Positions 45,577-57,758 of a stretch of 64,000 nt of DNA are shown in pieces. A program made the position numbers and the translations under genes. The first letter of the stretch is position 1. The number at the start of each line of letters is the position of its first letter. Below the pieces are notes generated by a model. It searched no databases. It was given only the letters and a program-made list of their open reading frames with translations, and had not been told where the DNA came from. The DNA is from Magicicada septendecula (taxonomy: Eukaryota; Arthropoda; Insecta; Hemiptera; Cicadidae), in NCBI GenBank assembly GCA_034769895.1, contig CM068370.1, positions 46,862,344 through 46,926,343 on the forward strand, written 5' to 3'.

Positions 45577-45999
45577 ATGGCTGAGGCACAAGAAACCTTT
45601 GCGGAGCAATGGGAGAAATTCTGTGACATGTTTAAGAGGTATATGGAAAAAATGACTGATGATGATTGGCGTAAATTTAATGAGGATATTAAACAAAACC
45701 CGGAATTAGACAAGTTTATAAGAAAGAATAGTGGTGGCACTATTAGTGATGACACCAGTAAACGAAATAACGAGGTAAGTGAAGGGGTTAGTGAAAGTAA
45801 AATAGTGGAAGTGGTAGCGTTAGATAATAAAATATTGAATAATGATAATTGTGAGATTAAAATGGGGGTAAAAGGTAAAGAGATCGATCCATTAAATGAA
45901 AATAAAGACGATCAGTTAACATATAATACGGTAAGTGGGGTTGAGAATTATGATGATATAATTAAAAATAGTGGTAAAATAGTTGAAAACAGGGTTTAA
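45577..45999 (+). pseudogene. DDGG-family protein of element D, N-terminal part
   Basis: 140 codons from MAEAQETFAEQWEKFCDMFK, with KMTDDDWRKF. This is the N-terminal type of element A (EMTDEEW). An acidic, Asn-rich stretch follows, then a stop at 45999 just before an inserted LTR. The continuation is at 47436-48059. The N-terminal match with A, although the C-terminal half is of the E/C type, is one of the clearest cases of mosaic structure in the family. Confidence 0.65.
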
Positions 46000-46028
46000 A
46001 GGTGATATAATGAAAGTAGATAGTGATG

Positions 46029-47270
46029 AGGCAGAACGGGGCAAAAGGGAGGGGTTTTATTTTATTAAATATTTGTAACAATTCATTTCATATGCGTGGC
46101 CAGTCACAGGTTGAATCTAAATCGTCGCGAACAAAGAACGGTATGGTGAAGTCAGTACAATGGAATGTGCGTGTCGCCCACCACTGTTTGAATTCTTGGA
46201 ACTTTGAGCATGTGTGACACACACACACAAGCGCGCAAACACCAGCAGGCGCGCAACCGACGCCGAGTTGGTAAAACAATATGGCCCAGACACGATATTT
46301 TTCGCCACGTGCTTCAGAGGTGGCGGAAACACAATTGTAGGTCACGCCTACTCCAGTGACGTCAACTAGTGAACACCAAATTTCGTCAACGTCCAACACA
46401 AGGGAATTGTACGTGGTACCATGAACAATGACGAACAATTCAGAGCAGAAGGCATGGTAATTCCGGCAATGCCTAGTTTTCTGGTGGGAGATTTTGCCAG
46501 TGACTCTCGCCCCAGTTAAATAAATTTCTCAGCCTGGCCGGGTGTGAATTAAAACGTGTGCACACAAGTTTCCAAATTTACCATGTAAAAGAGTGACAAA
46601 AGTTTTAAAAAATGTTTTGAAGTAAAAGAAACAAAATCAGTGAAGTGAGCTGGAGAAATAAACGGGGAATCGAAAATTGTGAACACTTAAAACATAAGAA
46701 GCACATGGCAGCGAGAGAAATGACGCCGTTGGGTAACCCATCAAAATGAATTCAAATTTTTATTACAAGGGTTTTTGTTTTTCAATTATGTTAAAATAAA
46801 AGGGGTTTTTAAATAGTGCGAATGTGAGAGTGAGCAAATCTGGGTCGTTCTTTGAGTAGAAAATAAGTTAGTCGTATGTATATATATATATCAGTAATAA
46901 ATAAGTTCAGTAATAAATAAATCTTGATAGCATGGCTAGGTGAATCAAATATTGTTCGGAGTGTTATTCGTAGAAAAAGCATAACTACAGTAGAAATCAT
47001 AATTTGACGTAGTTTCACAATTCAGTCATAAGGCATATTTTAGTAAATTTAAACCGGAAGGTAAACAGAAAAATTGTCATGATATATAAATAAAATACCA
47101 TTTTATTTATGTTTGTAAGATACGTGTTTGTCATTGCATTACCTGTTGTTTTTCTCTGCCTAAGTACATCAGACGACACCTTGGTTATTTGCGATGAAGG
47201 TAAGTGGGACAAATTTAAATATTTTGATTTAAAAAGCAAGTAGAGTTTCAGTTATATAAACAGGTTTATA
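46029..47270 (+). repeat. Solo LTR inserted in the ORF of element D
   Basis: Starts near GCAGAACGGGGCAAAAGGGA (a mutated TGTAACGGGGCAAAA) and runs through an LTR-like body to a splice donor AAG/GTAAGT at 47200-47205. The end is probably TTATATAAACA at about 47264. No internal sequence follows, because D coding sequence resumes by about 47340. Exact borders and the 4-bp duplication were not resolved. Confidence 0.65.
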
Positions 47271-47435
47271 AATTTTAATATTTATTTTAAACTCGTACTG
47301 CTTTAGATAGTTAGTGAGTGAGAGAGTAATGGGTTGTAAAGGGGTAGAAACAAATGTTTATCAGTTAGAGAGAGAGAGTATGAAGATAGTGTACAGGTAC
47401 AGGGGTGGCAGAGGGTAAAATTTTCCCGTGGTGTT

Positions 47436-48059
47436 GTGGGGGGTGAAGAAAGGTCTTCACGAATGTATTGGGTAGATAAGTGTTCTACCAATAATTGTCT
47501 TTTGAAATTTTGTGTTGTTCCTGGAAGAACTAGGAAGTGTTTTAATATAGCAGTACCCTCTGCAGGTAGTGATAGAGAAAGAGTGAAATGGGGTGAGAGA
47601 GAATTGTATGTTGATGGAGAGATAAAGGTATTTAAGGCAAATAGAGGTTATGGAGAGTTGATAGAGAGAATGAATATTGAGAGAGTAAGTAATATTGTAG
47701 ACTTATCTTGTTGCGAGAATAGTGCAGTAACAAATAATGATAACGTTGATAATTATATTGAATACATACCTGTGCATAGACGTAGAGTATTAATAATAGA
47801 TTATTCTGAAACTGAGAGGTCAAAATACTTAGGGGTGATAGATAATAATACACACGGTGACAAGACCAAAATCAATGATTTAAACAGGGTATATGATTTG
47901 ATAATAATGTGGGATAATCCAGTAGATTATTATGTGGGTTTTACGGAACAATTTGAAATATTAGAGAATTATTATATAAATAATAATAATGAATTGAGTG
48001 TGAGTAAAGATGATAATTGTTATATAAAAATAAGACTATTATATGATGATGGGGGTTAA
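47436..48059 (+). pseudogene. DDGG-family protein of element D, C-terminal part
   Basis: 207 codons of open frame. Recognisable coding sequence begins upstream at about 47340 (GGRG-stop-NFP in another frame). It contains VVPGRTRKCFNIAVPSAG, NRGYGELIERM and NIERVSNIVDL, then LGVIDNNTHGDKTKINDLNRVYDLIIMWDNPVDYY in the C-terminal domain, ending IRLLYDDGG-stop. Closest to the C-terminal halves of E and C. Separated from its N-terminal part by a solo LTR. Confidence 0.65.
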
Positions 48060-49804
48060 ATAAAAAATAAGTGAATGGACATTTTAAATATTTTAGTTTA
48101 CGGTAATGACCTGGCTAGATTATGAAATGAGGTGTGTTAAACAGAAAAATAATGACATAAAATTGTAAATAAATTTTAGTGAAATTAATTGTGTTTGTGC
48201 TGTAAAAGGTATTTTATGTAAACAATGTGTGTATGTAGCAGATATTGATGTAATAATAATAATAATATTTTAATAGACTAAATAAATAATGAGAGTTGGT
48301 AATAAACGAATTGTAATTGTGTTGGAGTAAAGTAATTAAAATAACTTGTTTTCAATAACTGATTGAATTAAAGAATTTGAGATTAATTAATTAATTAATG
48401 TTGTATAATTTAATTTTGCTAATGAGTTTAAATGATTTTAGGAGATTTAAACTTGATAATAAATAGTGAATGAATAAATGTAAAATGTATTTAGTTGTGG
48501 AATCATATGATTGTTATAATGTTTCAGAAGATACATGGAGTTATGTACATTATTTGGTGGTGATCAATGTTTATATTTTTGTGTCTATGATAGTACATGA
48601 GTGATGTACTGTAAGTATGAAGTTTATAATACAATGTAAATAAAGTAAAATGTTTAATGTTTGAATGGTTAAGTATAGATGCTCACAGATGAAAAAATTT
48701 AAATAATAAAATAACCAAACATATAAGAGTTTACCATCCGAGAATTGTAGTAACGGTGTCAGTGTGAACCTTATGTCTTTTGGTAGTTTCCCCTATATTT
48801 CGGGCAGTCACGGCTTCACTGAACCCTGACCGTGGATTTATAATGTAAGTATATTCTAAATTGGTGAACTTAGAAATTAACCGGGGGGTAACTCAGGGGA
48901 AACTACACGACTATGGAACAGCGGCTATCATCGAAGGTGCCGTAATAAGGGTGTGTGAATCATCATATTTAGTAGGATTACTGGTGTCCTCGGACATCAG
49001 TAATGCCAAGTTTTTATATGACGCTAAACCAAGAACGGTATAGGCAGCGTCTACACCCTACATAAACTTCAGTTCTTGGGGATGCAAATGGGCGCTACAG
49101 TCCACCAGCAGGAAACAATAGTGTGTGTGGAAAAGGAGCTGGCCGTTACAAGCCAGGGGCACAGATAACGCATCTGTGCATAAGGCAAACGCTCGATCCG
49201 GTTTATCCGGCGGGTGGTTACCTAATTGTAACTGGGTATAAGGGGGGAATTTAAGAAAATGATGTAGTAGGAGGGTAACTGAGAAATCAGTGAGAGGGTG
49301 ACGACATCTGTAAACAGAGGGCGATCAATTTCACTTCCTCTATAGAGAGAGTTGGTGGTTGACGACCCAATTTCCTGTTCAGTAACAGTTGCTATAACTA
49401 TGACTCGATGATTAGTGATGTATTTCCCTTATGAGAGCAAACGATTTTAAGTACTAGGTTTAATGGTAAGGATTCTAAATCCACCAGAATATTTTATAAT
49501 GATAACTGTATAATCTTGTGTATGTGTGAGTTATATGAAGTGTGTTGAGAGAAAGGTCATTCACATGACAGTGAGACATCAGCTGACTGCTGGGGTTATA
49601 TATGTAGTATGTCACTTATAAGTGATTTGCAGAATTTTATCAATATAATTAAATGTTTGAATAATAGTAAATGTTTGAATAATAAATTTTCAATGTGTTT
49701 AAAATGTTTTAAGTTAAATGATGAAATTAATTTGAGAGAGTTATGAATTTTCATTGGGTAATAAAGGTTAGAAGTTGGGTGATAACAGTTTTAATAGGAC
49801 ATTT
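48060..49804 (+). other. Non-coding 3' tract of element D with an unidentified insertion
   Basis: 48060-48660 aligns with E 53805-54260, and 49540-49804 aligns with E from about 54295 onward. Between them, about 48680-49540 has no counterpart in the other copies and is less AT-rich (for example around 48780-49230). No terminal repeats or convincing ORF were found, though a 60-aa frame lies at 48861. The tract is cut at 49805 by element F, in the middle of the GGACA inverted repeat. Confidence 0.5.
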
Positions 49805-50844
49805 TGTAATGGGGCTAAAAGAGGGAGAGGGTTTTATTTCTTTGTTTTATAAATTTGGTTTTCATCTGCGTGGTCAGTCCCATGGTAATTGAAATTGGCA
49901 TCGAACAAAGGAACTATGAGGTGAAGTTGTGTAAGTAGTCGGTACAATGGAATGCGGCGTGTGGTCAACAACAGTTGAATTCTAAGAATTTCAGTGCGTG
50001 TGACACACTCGTACGTGCAACAACAACCACGCGCGCGGACGGGACGCCAAGCATCTTCAACAGACTTTGTGAAAAAATGGCGAATGATGGAAGTCTTGTG
50101 CCATGCGCTCGGTAGCAGGCGGAAATAAAATTAAAATATGCCTATCTTAGTGACGTAACCAGTGGCAGTGAGATTTCGTCGACGTCCAACACATGTAAAT
50201 AACACGTGTTGAATGAACAGTGACGAAGACTTTAACAGCAAAGGCATTGAAATTTCCGCTCTGTCCGAACGTTTGGAGGGAGGTGCGTTGATAACTCTCT
50301 TCCCAGTCGACATACAATATAGGCCACGCGTGGTACCTATCAGTCTTCTGCCCGTGCAAATTTTCATTTTATTAGGTCGGCCGACTAACCAAGTTTGTAT
50401 CGGAGTTTGTAAAGCAGTATAAAAAAGTTGAGATTAATATGTAACGCAATAAAATCAAGTGAGTGCGTAGAAAAAATGAACTAACAACCGTTTGGACATA
50501 GTGCGAGAATGTTACAGGACGCGCCATGCGGTCGGCGGGGACGCTACTGCAACAAGTAACAGTATTTCATTCAAATATTTTTTTTATAAAGGCCTAAATT
50601 AAGTAAATGTGGGGGTTTTAAAATTGTCTGAATGTGAGAGCGTGGCAAGCTGGGTTCGCCTTGATAAATAAAAAATATATTAGAATAAGAAAATGTTTAA
50701 ATAAATGTGCATGTTTTATCTGTATTGAAAAGGAGAGAAAAGTTGAGTTTTAATTGAAATTTTATTTAAAATGAAATAATGATATAATAAATTTTTGAAT
50801 TCCATCAACCAAATGAGTGTAGCGTACGTTTGTTGTGTAACCTT
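49805..50844 (+). repeat. 5' LTR of element F, first part
   Basis: Starts TGTAATGGGGCTAAAAGAGG. Interrupted by element E, which duplicated CCTT (50841-50844 and 57442-57445). Confidence 0.8.
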
Positions 50845-52090
50845 TGTAACTGGGCAAAAGGGAAGGGTTTTCATTTTATTAAAAAAATTATAATATTATA
50901 TTTTCCCTCTGCACGGTCAGTCCCTATGTGAAGTAAAATTGTCGCCAAAGGAACATGAAGTGAGATTGGGAACGGCGAGTTGGCAATGGAATGCGATGCC
51001 TAGTCTAAACACACGGCGGTAATTAGGCATTGAGGCACGTACAAAGACGCGCAACATGACCATGCGAGCGTGGACGACGCAGATCAGACTCCAAAGGGAT
51101 GCCACAAAAAATGGCGAAAGACGAAAACTTTGTTCCATGCGGTTCGTTGCTGACGGATACTCTTAGAGGCCACGCCTTCCACAGCCTCAATATTTTCGCC
51201 AGTCAGCATCGTCGACGCCAGTGCCCAATGCAAAATCATGCTACCTAAACGGTAACGAAAAGCTGTGTAATCGCAGTGGCCGTGTATGTGCCCGGAAACA
51301 ATCAAATAAGGTGGGGATTTAATTACCCGCCGTTTCAGCAGTCGGCAAAAAAGAACGAAGTGCAGCGGACGCCAGTAGTGGTGTGCGTCGCCGGCCGGGC
51401 AAAGTTTTATTTATTATTACAAATGAACAAATAGTTAAATCAGTCGACGAAAGAACTTCTTCCGGCCGGGACCTCCTACAAAGTTCGCGAACTATAAAAA
51501 TTTGACAAAATGTCCACAAAGTGTATAAAAACGTAAATTAGAGCAGCCCATCAGCTTGAAGTGAAGTGACAGAAAAGAAGTGAAAATGTGTAAAGCTTTT
51601 GGACATGTGATCCTTACGACGCGTGATCATCAGAGTCGTTAAGGGTGAAGTACTCGACTGATTATTCAACTAAATAAATAATTTCATTTTTTTTTTGGGG
51701 GGAATAAATAATTAAAATGGGGTAATAAAAAAGAATGAATGTGTGTGAATAGCAAGCTGGGTCGCTTTAAATTAATTATTGAAAATTCTAAGGCAGATAT
51801 AAGTAATGTGGTGAAATATGTTAAAATTATTGCTGGTAATAAGGGGCTTCACCTCAGTATCAAGTACAATTTAATTATGGTTGAAATTATTACAATAAAT
51901 TCATTACTTTATTTCATTTACTAAAAGAGTTTACAAATTATTTAAACCACCTTATATCATTTACTGTACTGTTAAGTTCGCCGTACGAACGGGGTTAGTC
52001 CACACTTAGAGATCAGGCCAGATCAAGAATCAAAAGGTGGAAGTTTCAATTTAATTCATTAATTAATATAATAACGTAATAAAAGTTACA
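50845..52090 (+). repeat. 5' LTR of element E
   Basis: 1,246 bp. Its splice donor region reads AAAAGGTGGAAG, whereas the 3' LTR has AAAAGGTAAGTGGAAG. Four bases have been lost here, destroying the GTAAGT donor (about 52037). Confidence 0.93.
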
Positions 52091-52092
52091 AT

Positions 52093-52110
52093 TGGTGCTG
52101 TGACCAGGAT
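52093..52110 (+). other. Primer-binding site of element E
   Basis: TGGTGCTGTGACCAGGAT two bases after the LTR end GTTACA. The start resembles TGGTGCCGTGAC, used by some arthropod LTR elements with a tRNA-His-like primer. The match is imperfect. Confidence 0.6.
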
Positions 52111-52359
52111 GTAATGTAATAAAAAGTTATATTACACCGGCCTATTTTGACAGTACAGAGAATGAAATATGGTTGTGAAAGCAAAATTTTATTTACATAA
52201 AATATACGTAATTATGGTATAAGGTTTATTTTATGTATGTTGTAGTATAATGTTTTGAAAGGAGATTAATCAATTGTAGTTATCACGTAAGTAAAAATAA
52301 GTTATAAATCAATTAAAAATGTCTGAGCACACAGAAAAAGCGATGTAATAGATTCAGTT

Positions 52360-53804
52360 ATGAATGAGAGTGGCCTTGGTTCGATGAACCCGTCACCAAG
52401 TGTAAGCGAAGTAAGTCAGTCAATGCCAACAGCTGATTTGAGCGTGCAATCCGTAACTAACGCTGACCTAACCGGGTCAATTATAATCGATCACGCAGAA
52501 GCACAATCTACTCCGGTATTGATCAAAACAAATATAAAAGAAAAAGAATTGTCATTAGATGACATATTTGATTTTATGAAAGTCAATTTCAATAAACAAA
52601 GTAATGACTTTAATAAACGTTTTGATGCAAATGACGAAAAGTTCGATAGAATGAATTATCGTTTCGATATTAATGATACCAAATTTGACCAATTAAGTAA
52701 TGAAATTAAAGAACAGAAAATAAAATGTGAACAACAAAATATTAAAAATTATATTAATTTTCAAGAACTTAAAGAACAAAAGATTAAGTTTGAGCAGAGC
52801 ATAAGTTTAAAGTTTGATTTTATAAGTACTGAATTATGTAAACGTATTGATGAACGTTTCCAGATAGATATAAAACGAATAAAAGATGATGATAATGTTA
52901 CAAGAAATACCGGTAAGTGTAGTGGGAATGTAATTAATAAAGTAGCTGAGAACAAGGTGAGTACCGATAATTATAATAATGAGTTAACAAATGATAACGA
53001 GATAATTAAAAATCTGTTCGAAAGTAAAGTGAATAATAGTGGAGATACAGTTTTAATGAAAAGAGAGAGTAGTAATAAGATAGTGGTTAAAGAGAAGTTG
53101 GATTTACAAAGGGCAAATTTTTCCTGTGATTTAAATGGAGCAAAGACTCCGATAATGAGTTATGAGGACAGAGTTTCCTCCAGTAATGATGTGAGAGACA
53201 AGGTGTCTCGAAGTAGGTCCCCTCTTTTATATATCATAAGTTCCCTGAAAGAATCAGGATGGGTTTTAATAATGTTATGTTGCCTTTTGTGTGGAGTGAT
53301 AGAAACAAAGTGAGATGGTGTCAGGATGAGTGGTTTTGTGAGAGAGTGGTAGAATTGTTCACATTTAGAGAAAGAGAGATAATATTGTTTAATGTTGTTA
53401 GAAGTTATGAAGAGCTACTAGAAGAAGTAAAGAGAGAGAGAATTAACAATATTGTTGACTTACCTTGTTATGCAGAAAGAAATAATAATAACGATAGTTA
53501 TATTGAATGCTCACCTGTGCTTAGACGCGGAGTATTAGTAGTAAATGATTTTGAAATTGAGAGATTAAAATACTCAAGGGTGATAAGTAATAATACAGAC
53601 GATGACACGACCAAAATCAATGATGTAGACAGGTTTTATGATTTGATAATAATGTGGAATAATCCAGTAAATTATTATGTGAATTTTACGGAACATGTTG
53701 AAATATTAGAGTATTATAATAATAATAATAATAATAAATGGAGTGTAAATAAAATTGAAAAATGTTATGTGAAACCAAGACTAATTTTTGACGATGGGGG
53801 TTGA
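52360..53804 (+). pseudogene. DDGG-family protein of element E, one frameshift
   Basis: The first frame (52360-53313) starts MNESGLGSMNPSPSVSEVSQ and has AEAQSTPVLIK, like the N-terminal type of B and F. It is followed by a long heptad-like coiled coil (NKRFDANDEKFDRMNYRFD and relatives) up to about residue 170. The second frame (53259-53804) supplies the conserved C-terminus: FVWSDRNKVRWC, YEELLEEVKRERINNIVDL and DVDRFYDLIIMWNNPVNYY, ending KPRLIFDDGG-stop. The frames overlap at 53259-53313, so one shift separates them. Element A has the same junction in a single frame, so a mutation is more likely than programmed frameshifting. An upstream ATG at 52319 opens a nine-codon frame closed by two stops (MSEHTEKAM), perhaps the original start. 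Confidence 0.7.
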
Positions 53805-55342
53805 ATATAAACTCAGTGTATGGACATTCTAAACATTTTAGTTTATGGTTCTGACCTTGCCGAATTTGGAAATGAAGTGTGGTAAAATTGAACAATTAAT
53901 GATGAAGAATTGTAAATAATTTAGTGAAATTGATTGTGTGTATGGTAAAATGTTCTATGCAAACAATGTGTCTGTGATAGAAATTGATTTTAATAGTAAT
54001 AATATTTTGAGCAGTTTAAATAAATAACAAAAATAATTTGAAGACAGTAATTAATGAATTGCAATTGTTTTGATAATAATTAAAATATGTTGTGTTTTTA
54101 ATTAATCAATAAATAAATGTTAAATTTTTTAGTATGGAATAACATTGTTGTTAAAATGTTTCAGAAGGTACAGTTAGTTATTGATGTGTATATTTATGTG
54201 TTTAGGACAGTGTATGAGTGATATTCTGTAAGTATAAATTTCCTAATACAATATGTAAAGTAAAACTTGATATAATTTTGAAATGTGTTTATAGTAAGGT
54301 CATTCACCTTGCCTAGAAAATCAGCTGATCCGCTGTAGAATGTCACTTATAAATTGTTTGCAAGTTTCCAATGTAACTAATGTTTGAATATAATGATTTT
54401 AATGTGTTAAATGATGGAAGTAATTTGATACAGTTAAGAATTTTAAATGATGTGTAAAAGATAGTAGATTGGAGATTTTGGATGATTAATATTGGGTTAG
54501 GACATTTAGATCAGTCCATGTGAGTTTAAAGGGGTACTAGAGATGAATAAATATTGTTATGAATAATGTAATGTAGAATTTGAGAAGTATTGATGTTGAC
54601 ACAGTAGTTATGGGGAAAATATGTAGAGTATTGATTGATATATTGATGTAATAAGTAAATGGAGATATTTTGTAAATGAAAGTATTGTATTGGGAGAGTA
54701 ATTAGAGTTGATGGGAATTTTGTAAGAGGGGGTGGTGTGGTAGGAGTCCGCAACGAAAGGTGTTGGGACGGGAAGGGACCGTTTAGTGTCGGAAAGGGTT
54801 ACCTAGGAATGAAGTCCAGGAACCAGATAAGGGAATGAGCTTTGGGGGGGAACACACATCCTGAGTACAAAAGGGGTAGCGAGTATTTTTTTTATATAAG
54901 GGTAGAATGATGCGAATTGATTTGAGTAGTAAGTGGGTTTAGAGAATGTTTGATAGATGTTTTTGATAGAGATGGGTGTCATATTAGTTAAAGCTATTAA
55001 TGAGTGTTAGAGTCAGAAGGGGGTTATGAATATATATAAATGCCAAGTGGATACAATCAAGTTATTATGAATAATTAGATCACCCAAACTAATGGAGATT
55101 GAGAATGTTAAAGAAAGAGAGTCATAGTAAAAATATAAACTTAATGGAAATAAGTGACAAATTTTAATAGAATTTGAGAATAAAGTAAAGTTGTAAAATG
55201 TGTAATTTTGAGTAACTTAAATGTCAATTTTATTGTTAATTATAATAATACTATGTTAATTTTAAAGGTCATATTTTATTATGTTGTTGTGTTTTTAAAA
55301 GATGTTTAATGTATTTCATGATGTAGCCTATGTATAACCTAT

Positions 55343-55387
55343 GTAGGTCAAGGCTGTGGGCTTGACCCAGTTTGATCAGCTGATGGG
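55343..55387 (+). promoter_or_regulatory. Conserved double palindrome in element E
   Basis: AGGTCAAG, seven bases, CTTGACCC, then GATCAGCTGAT. Compared with B only the outermost base of one arm has changed. Confidence 0.4.
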
Positions 55388-56144
55388 TGATGTTATAAAC
55401 TAGACAAGTTTTGGCAATGAAGTGATGCCAATTTTGTTGTTTGATTGATTTAAATAATTGTAAATTTTCTGATTTTAATAAATTTAAATTTTTTTGGAAA
55501 AAACAAAAATTTGATTTTTTATGTCTACCATATAGGCGAAGTTTGAATTTCAAGTGTATTATTGTTTATGTGTAGTACTAGTGTTTTTTATTGAATGGTA
55601 TTGTTTAGTATGTACGTATAATCAAATGTTAGGATAAATGAGTTCATGTTTTAAGTAGATGTTCAATTTATTTGTTTTTCTGATTATTGAGGGTAATGAA
55701 GAAAACTCATAGATTCAGATAAAAGATTTTTATTTTGATTGTTGAGATTAATGGTAATATAAAAATTTGGTTTTAATTTAAATGAAAATTTTAAATTTGA
55801 AAATAAGTTTTGTTGGTATGTATTAATAAGTATATGTATGCGCCCAGTATTGCTGAAGGTGACCCAGTGTGCATGGAAAGGGGGAACATATCGGTTGAGG
55901 ATCTGGCATGGAGTAAGGCCAGGGATTTGGATTTTGGGGCGGTATGTTAGAGGGTTAGGTGCGCTGTGGTGCGTGTCTGTGCGAGTTTATGGTGTTGGGA
56001 AGTTTATGTCGTACAGAGAAGTCCAGTAATCTCGTTCAGGTGCAGCCATAGTAGCCAAGCCAGGGGGGTAGTTTACCCATGATGAGTTAGAACTAATGGG
56101 GGGTTGTTGGCACCATATCCTCACCGATACTCTTAGGGGTTTAG

Positions 56145-56184
56145 CAATGAGATTTCTTCCGTTTCGACAGAAGATCTCTCATTG
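56145..56184 (+). ncRNA. 3' hairpin of element E
   Basis: CAATGAGA with TCTCATTG, and an upper stem TTCTTCCGT/ACAGAAGA with one non-Watson-Crick position. It directly precedes GGGGGTAT and the 3' LTR. Confidence 0.7.
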
Positions 56185-56191
56185 GGGGTAT

Positions 56192-57441
56192 TGTAATGGG
56201 GCAAAAGGGAAGGGTTTTCATTTTATTAAAAAAATTATAATATTATATTTTCCCTCTGCACGGTCAGACCCTATGTGAAGTAAAATTGTCGCCAAAGGAA
56301 CAATGAAGTGAGACTGGGAACGGCGAGTTGGCAATGGAATGCGATGCCTAGTCTAAACACACGGCGGTAATTAGGCATTGAGGCACGAACAAAGACGCGC
56401 AACATGACCATGCGCGCGTGGACGACGCAGATCAGACTCCAAAGGGACGCCACAAAAAATGGCGAGAGACGAAAACTTTGTTCCATGCGGTTCGTTGCTG
56501 ACGGATACTCTTAGAGGCCACGCCTTCCACAGCCTCAATATTTTCGCCAGTCAGCATCGTCGACGCCAGTGCCCAATGCAAAATCATGCTACCTAAACGG
56601 TAATGAAAAGCTGTGTAATCGCAGTGGCCGTGTATGTGCCCAGAAACAGTCAAATAAGGTGGGGATTTAATTACCCGCCGTTTTCAGCAGTCGGCGAAAA
56701 AGAACGAAGTGCAGCGGACGCCAGTAGTGGTGTGCGTCGCCGGCCGGGCAAAGTTTTATTTATTATTACAAATGAACAAATAGTTAAATCAGTCGATGAA
56801 AGAACTTCTCTCGGCCGGGACCTCCTACAAAGTTCGCGAACTATAAAAATTTGACAAAATGTCCACAAAGTGTATAAAAACGTAAATTAGAGCAGCCCAT
56901 CAGCTCGAAGTGAAGTGACAGAAAAGAAGTGAAAATGTGTAAAGCTTTTGGACATGTGATCCTTACGACGCGTGATCATCAGAGTCGTTAAGGGTGAAGT
57001 ACTCGACTGACTATTCAACAAAATAAATAATTTCATTTTTTTTTTTGGGACTAAATAATTAAAATGGGGTAATAAAAAAGAATGAATGTGTGTGAATAGC
57101 AAGCTGGGTCACTTTAAATTAATTATTGAATATTCTAAGGCAGATATAAGTAATGTGGTGAAATATGTTAAAATTATTGCTGGTAATAAGGGGCTTCACC
57201 TCAGTATCACGTACAATTTAATTATGGTTGAAATTATTACAATAAATTCATTACTTTATTTCATTTACTAAAAGAGTTTACAAATTATTTAAACCACCTT
57301 ATTTCATTTACTGTACTGTTAAGTTCGCCGTACGAACGGGGTTAGTCCACACTTAGAGATCAGGCCAGATCAAGAATCAAAAGGTAAGTGGAAGTTTCAA
57401 TTTAATTCATTAATAAATACAATAACGTAATAAAAGTTACA
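56192..57441 (+). repeat. 3' LTR of element E
   Basis: 1,250 bp. It keeps the donor AAG/GTAAGT at 57384-57389 that the 5' LTR has lost, and is followed by CCTT. Confidence 0.93.
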
Positions 57442-57445
57442 CCTT

Positions 57446-57562
57446 ATAATCACACTTGCATTACACCGTTCGTGTGACGTAATCCTGGGCTGGAGGAAGA
57501 CTAAAAGGTAAGTGGGAGAGAAATATTTTTATGATTTAAATGTATTAAATAATAACACCACA
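57446..57562 (+). repeat. 5' LTR of element F, remainder
   Basis: Continues LTR F after element E, with donor AAG/GTAAGT at 57508-57513 and end AATAACACCACA. Confidence 0.75.
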
Positions 57563-57564
57563 AA

Positions 57565-57582
57565 TGGCGCCACGAACTGGAA
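57565..57582 (+). other. Primer-binding site of element F
   Basis: TGGCGCCACGAACTGGAA two bases after the LTR end. First twelve bases as in element B. Confidence 0.6.
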
Positions 57583-57758
57583 CGAATTTTATTAAATAAA
57601 TGTTATATATGAAATTCCGCACCTACGGAAATGCAAGTGTGGTTGGGGGGTTGAAAAAATTACAGTACGCAAAAATTACGTACAGTACATAATGTTGTAG
57701 GTATATGGTGTATATGTAAATTGAAGAGTAGTTAAACAAAATCAGTAAATTTATAAAA

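Larger units (their letters stand above)
53805..56191 (+). other. Conserved non-coding 3' tract of element E
   Basis: 2.4 kb, AT-rich, no gene. ATCAGCTGAT near 54322, GGACA...GTCC inverted repeat near 54500, GGAGTCCGCAAC at 54743-54754, the double palindrome at 55343-55387, a conserved block starting GCGCCCAGTATTGCTGAAGG near 55840, and the 3' hairpin before the G-rich tract. Confidence 0.6.
50845..57441 (+). mobile_element. Element E: complete, young non-autonomous LTR retrotransposon
   Basis: LTRs 50845-52090 and 56192-57441 are nearly identical by eye, about 1% different. They are flanked by CCTT, with TG...CA ends. Internal parts: primer-binding site, DDGG-family ORF with one frameshift, non-coding tract, double palindrome, hairpin and G-rich tract. 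No pol. It is inserted in the 5' LTR of F. Confidence 0.93.

Noticed and set aside
51084-51305. Repeated ORFs of 61-73 aa in 50917-51924 and 56271-57271
   Set aside because: The same LTR E sequence present twice.
53259-53313. Programmed frameshift in the E ORF
   Set aside because: Element A encodes the equivalent junction in one frame, and no slippery heptamer with a downstream fold was evident. Mutation is simpler.
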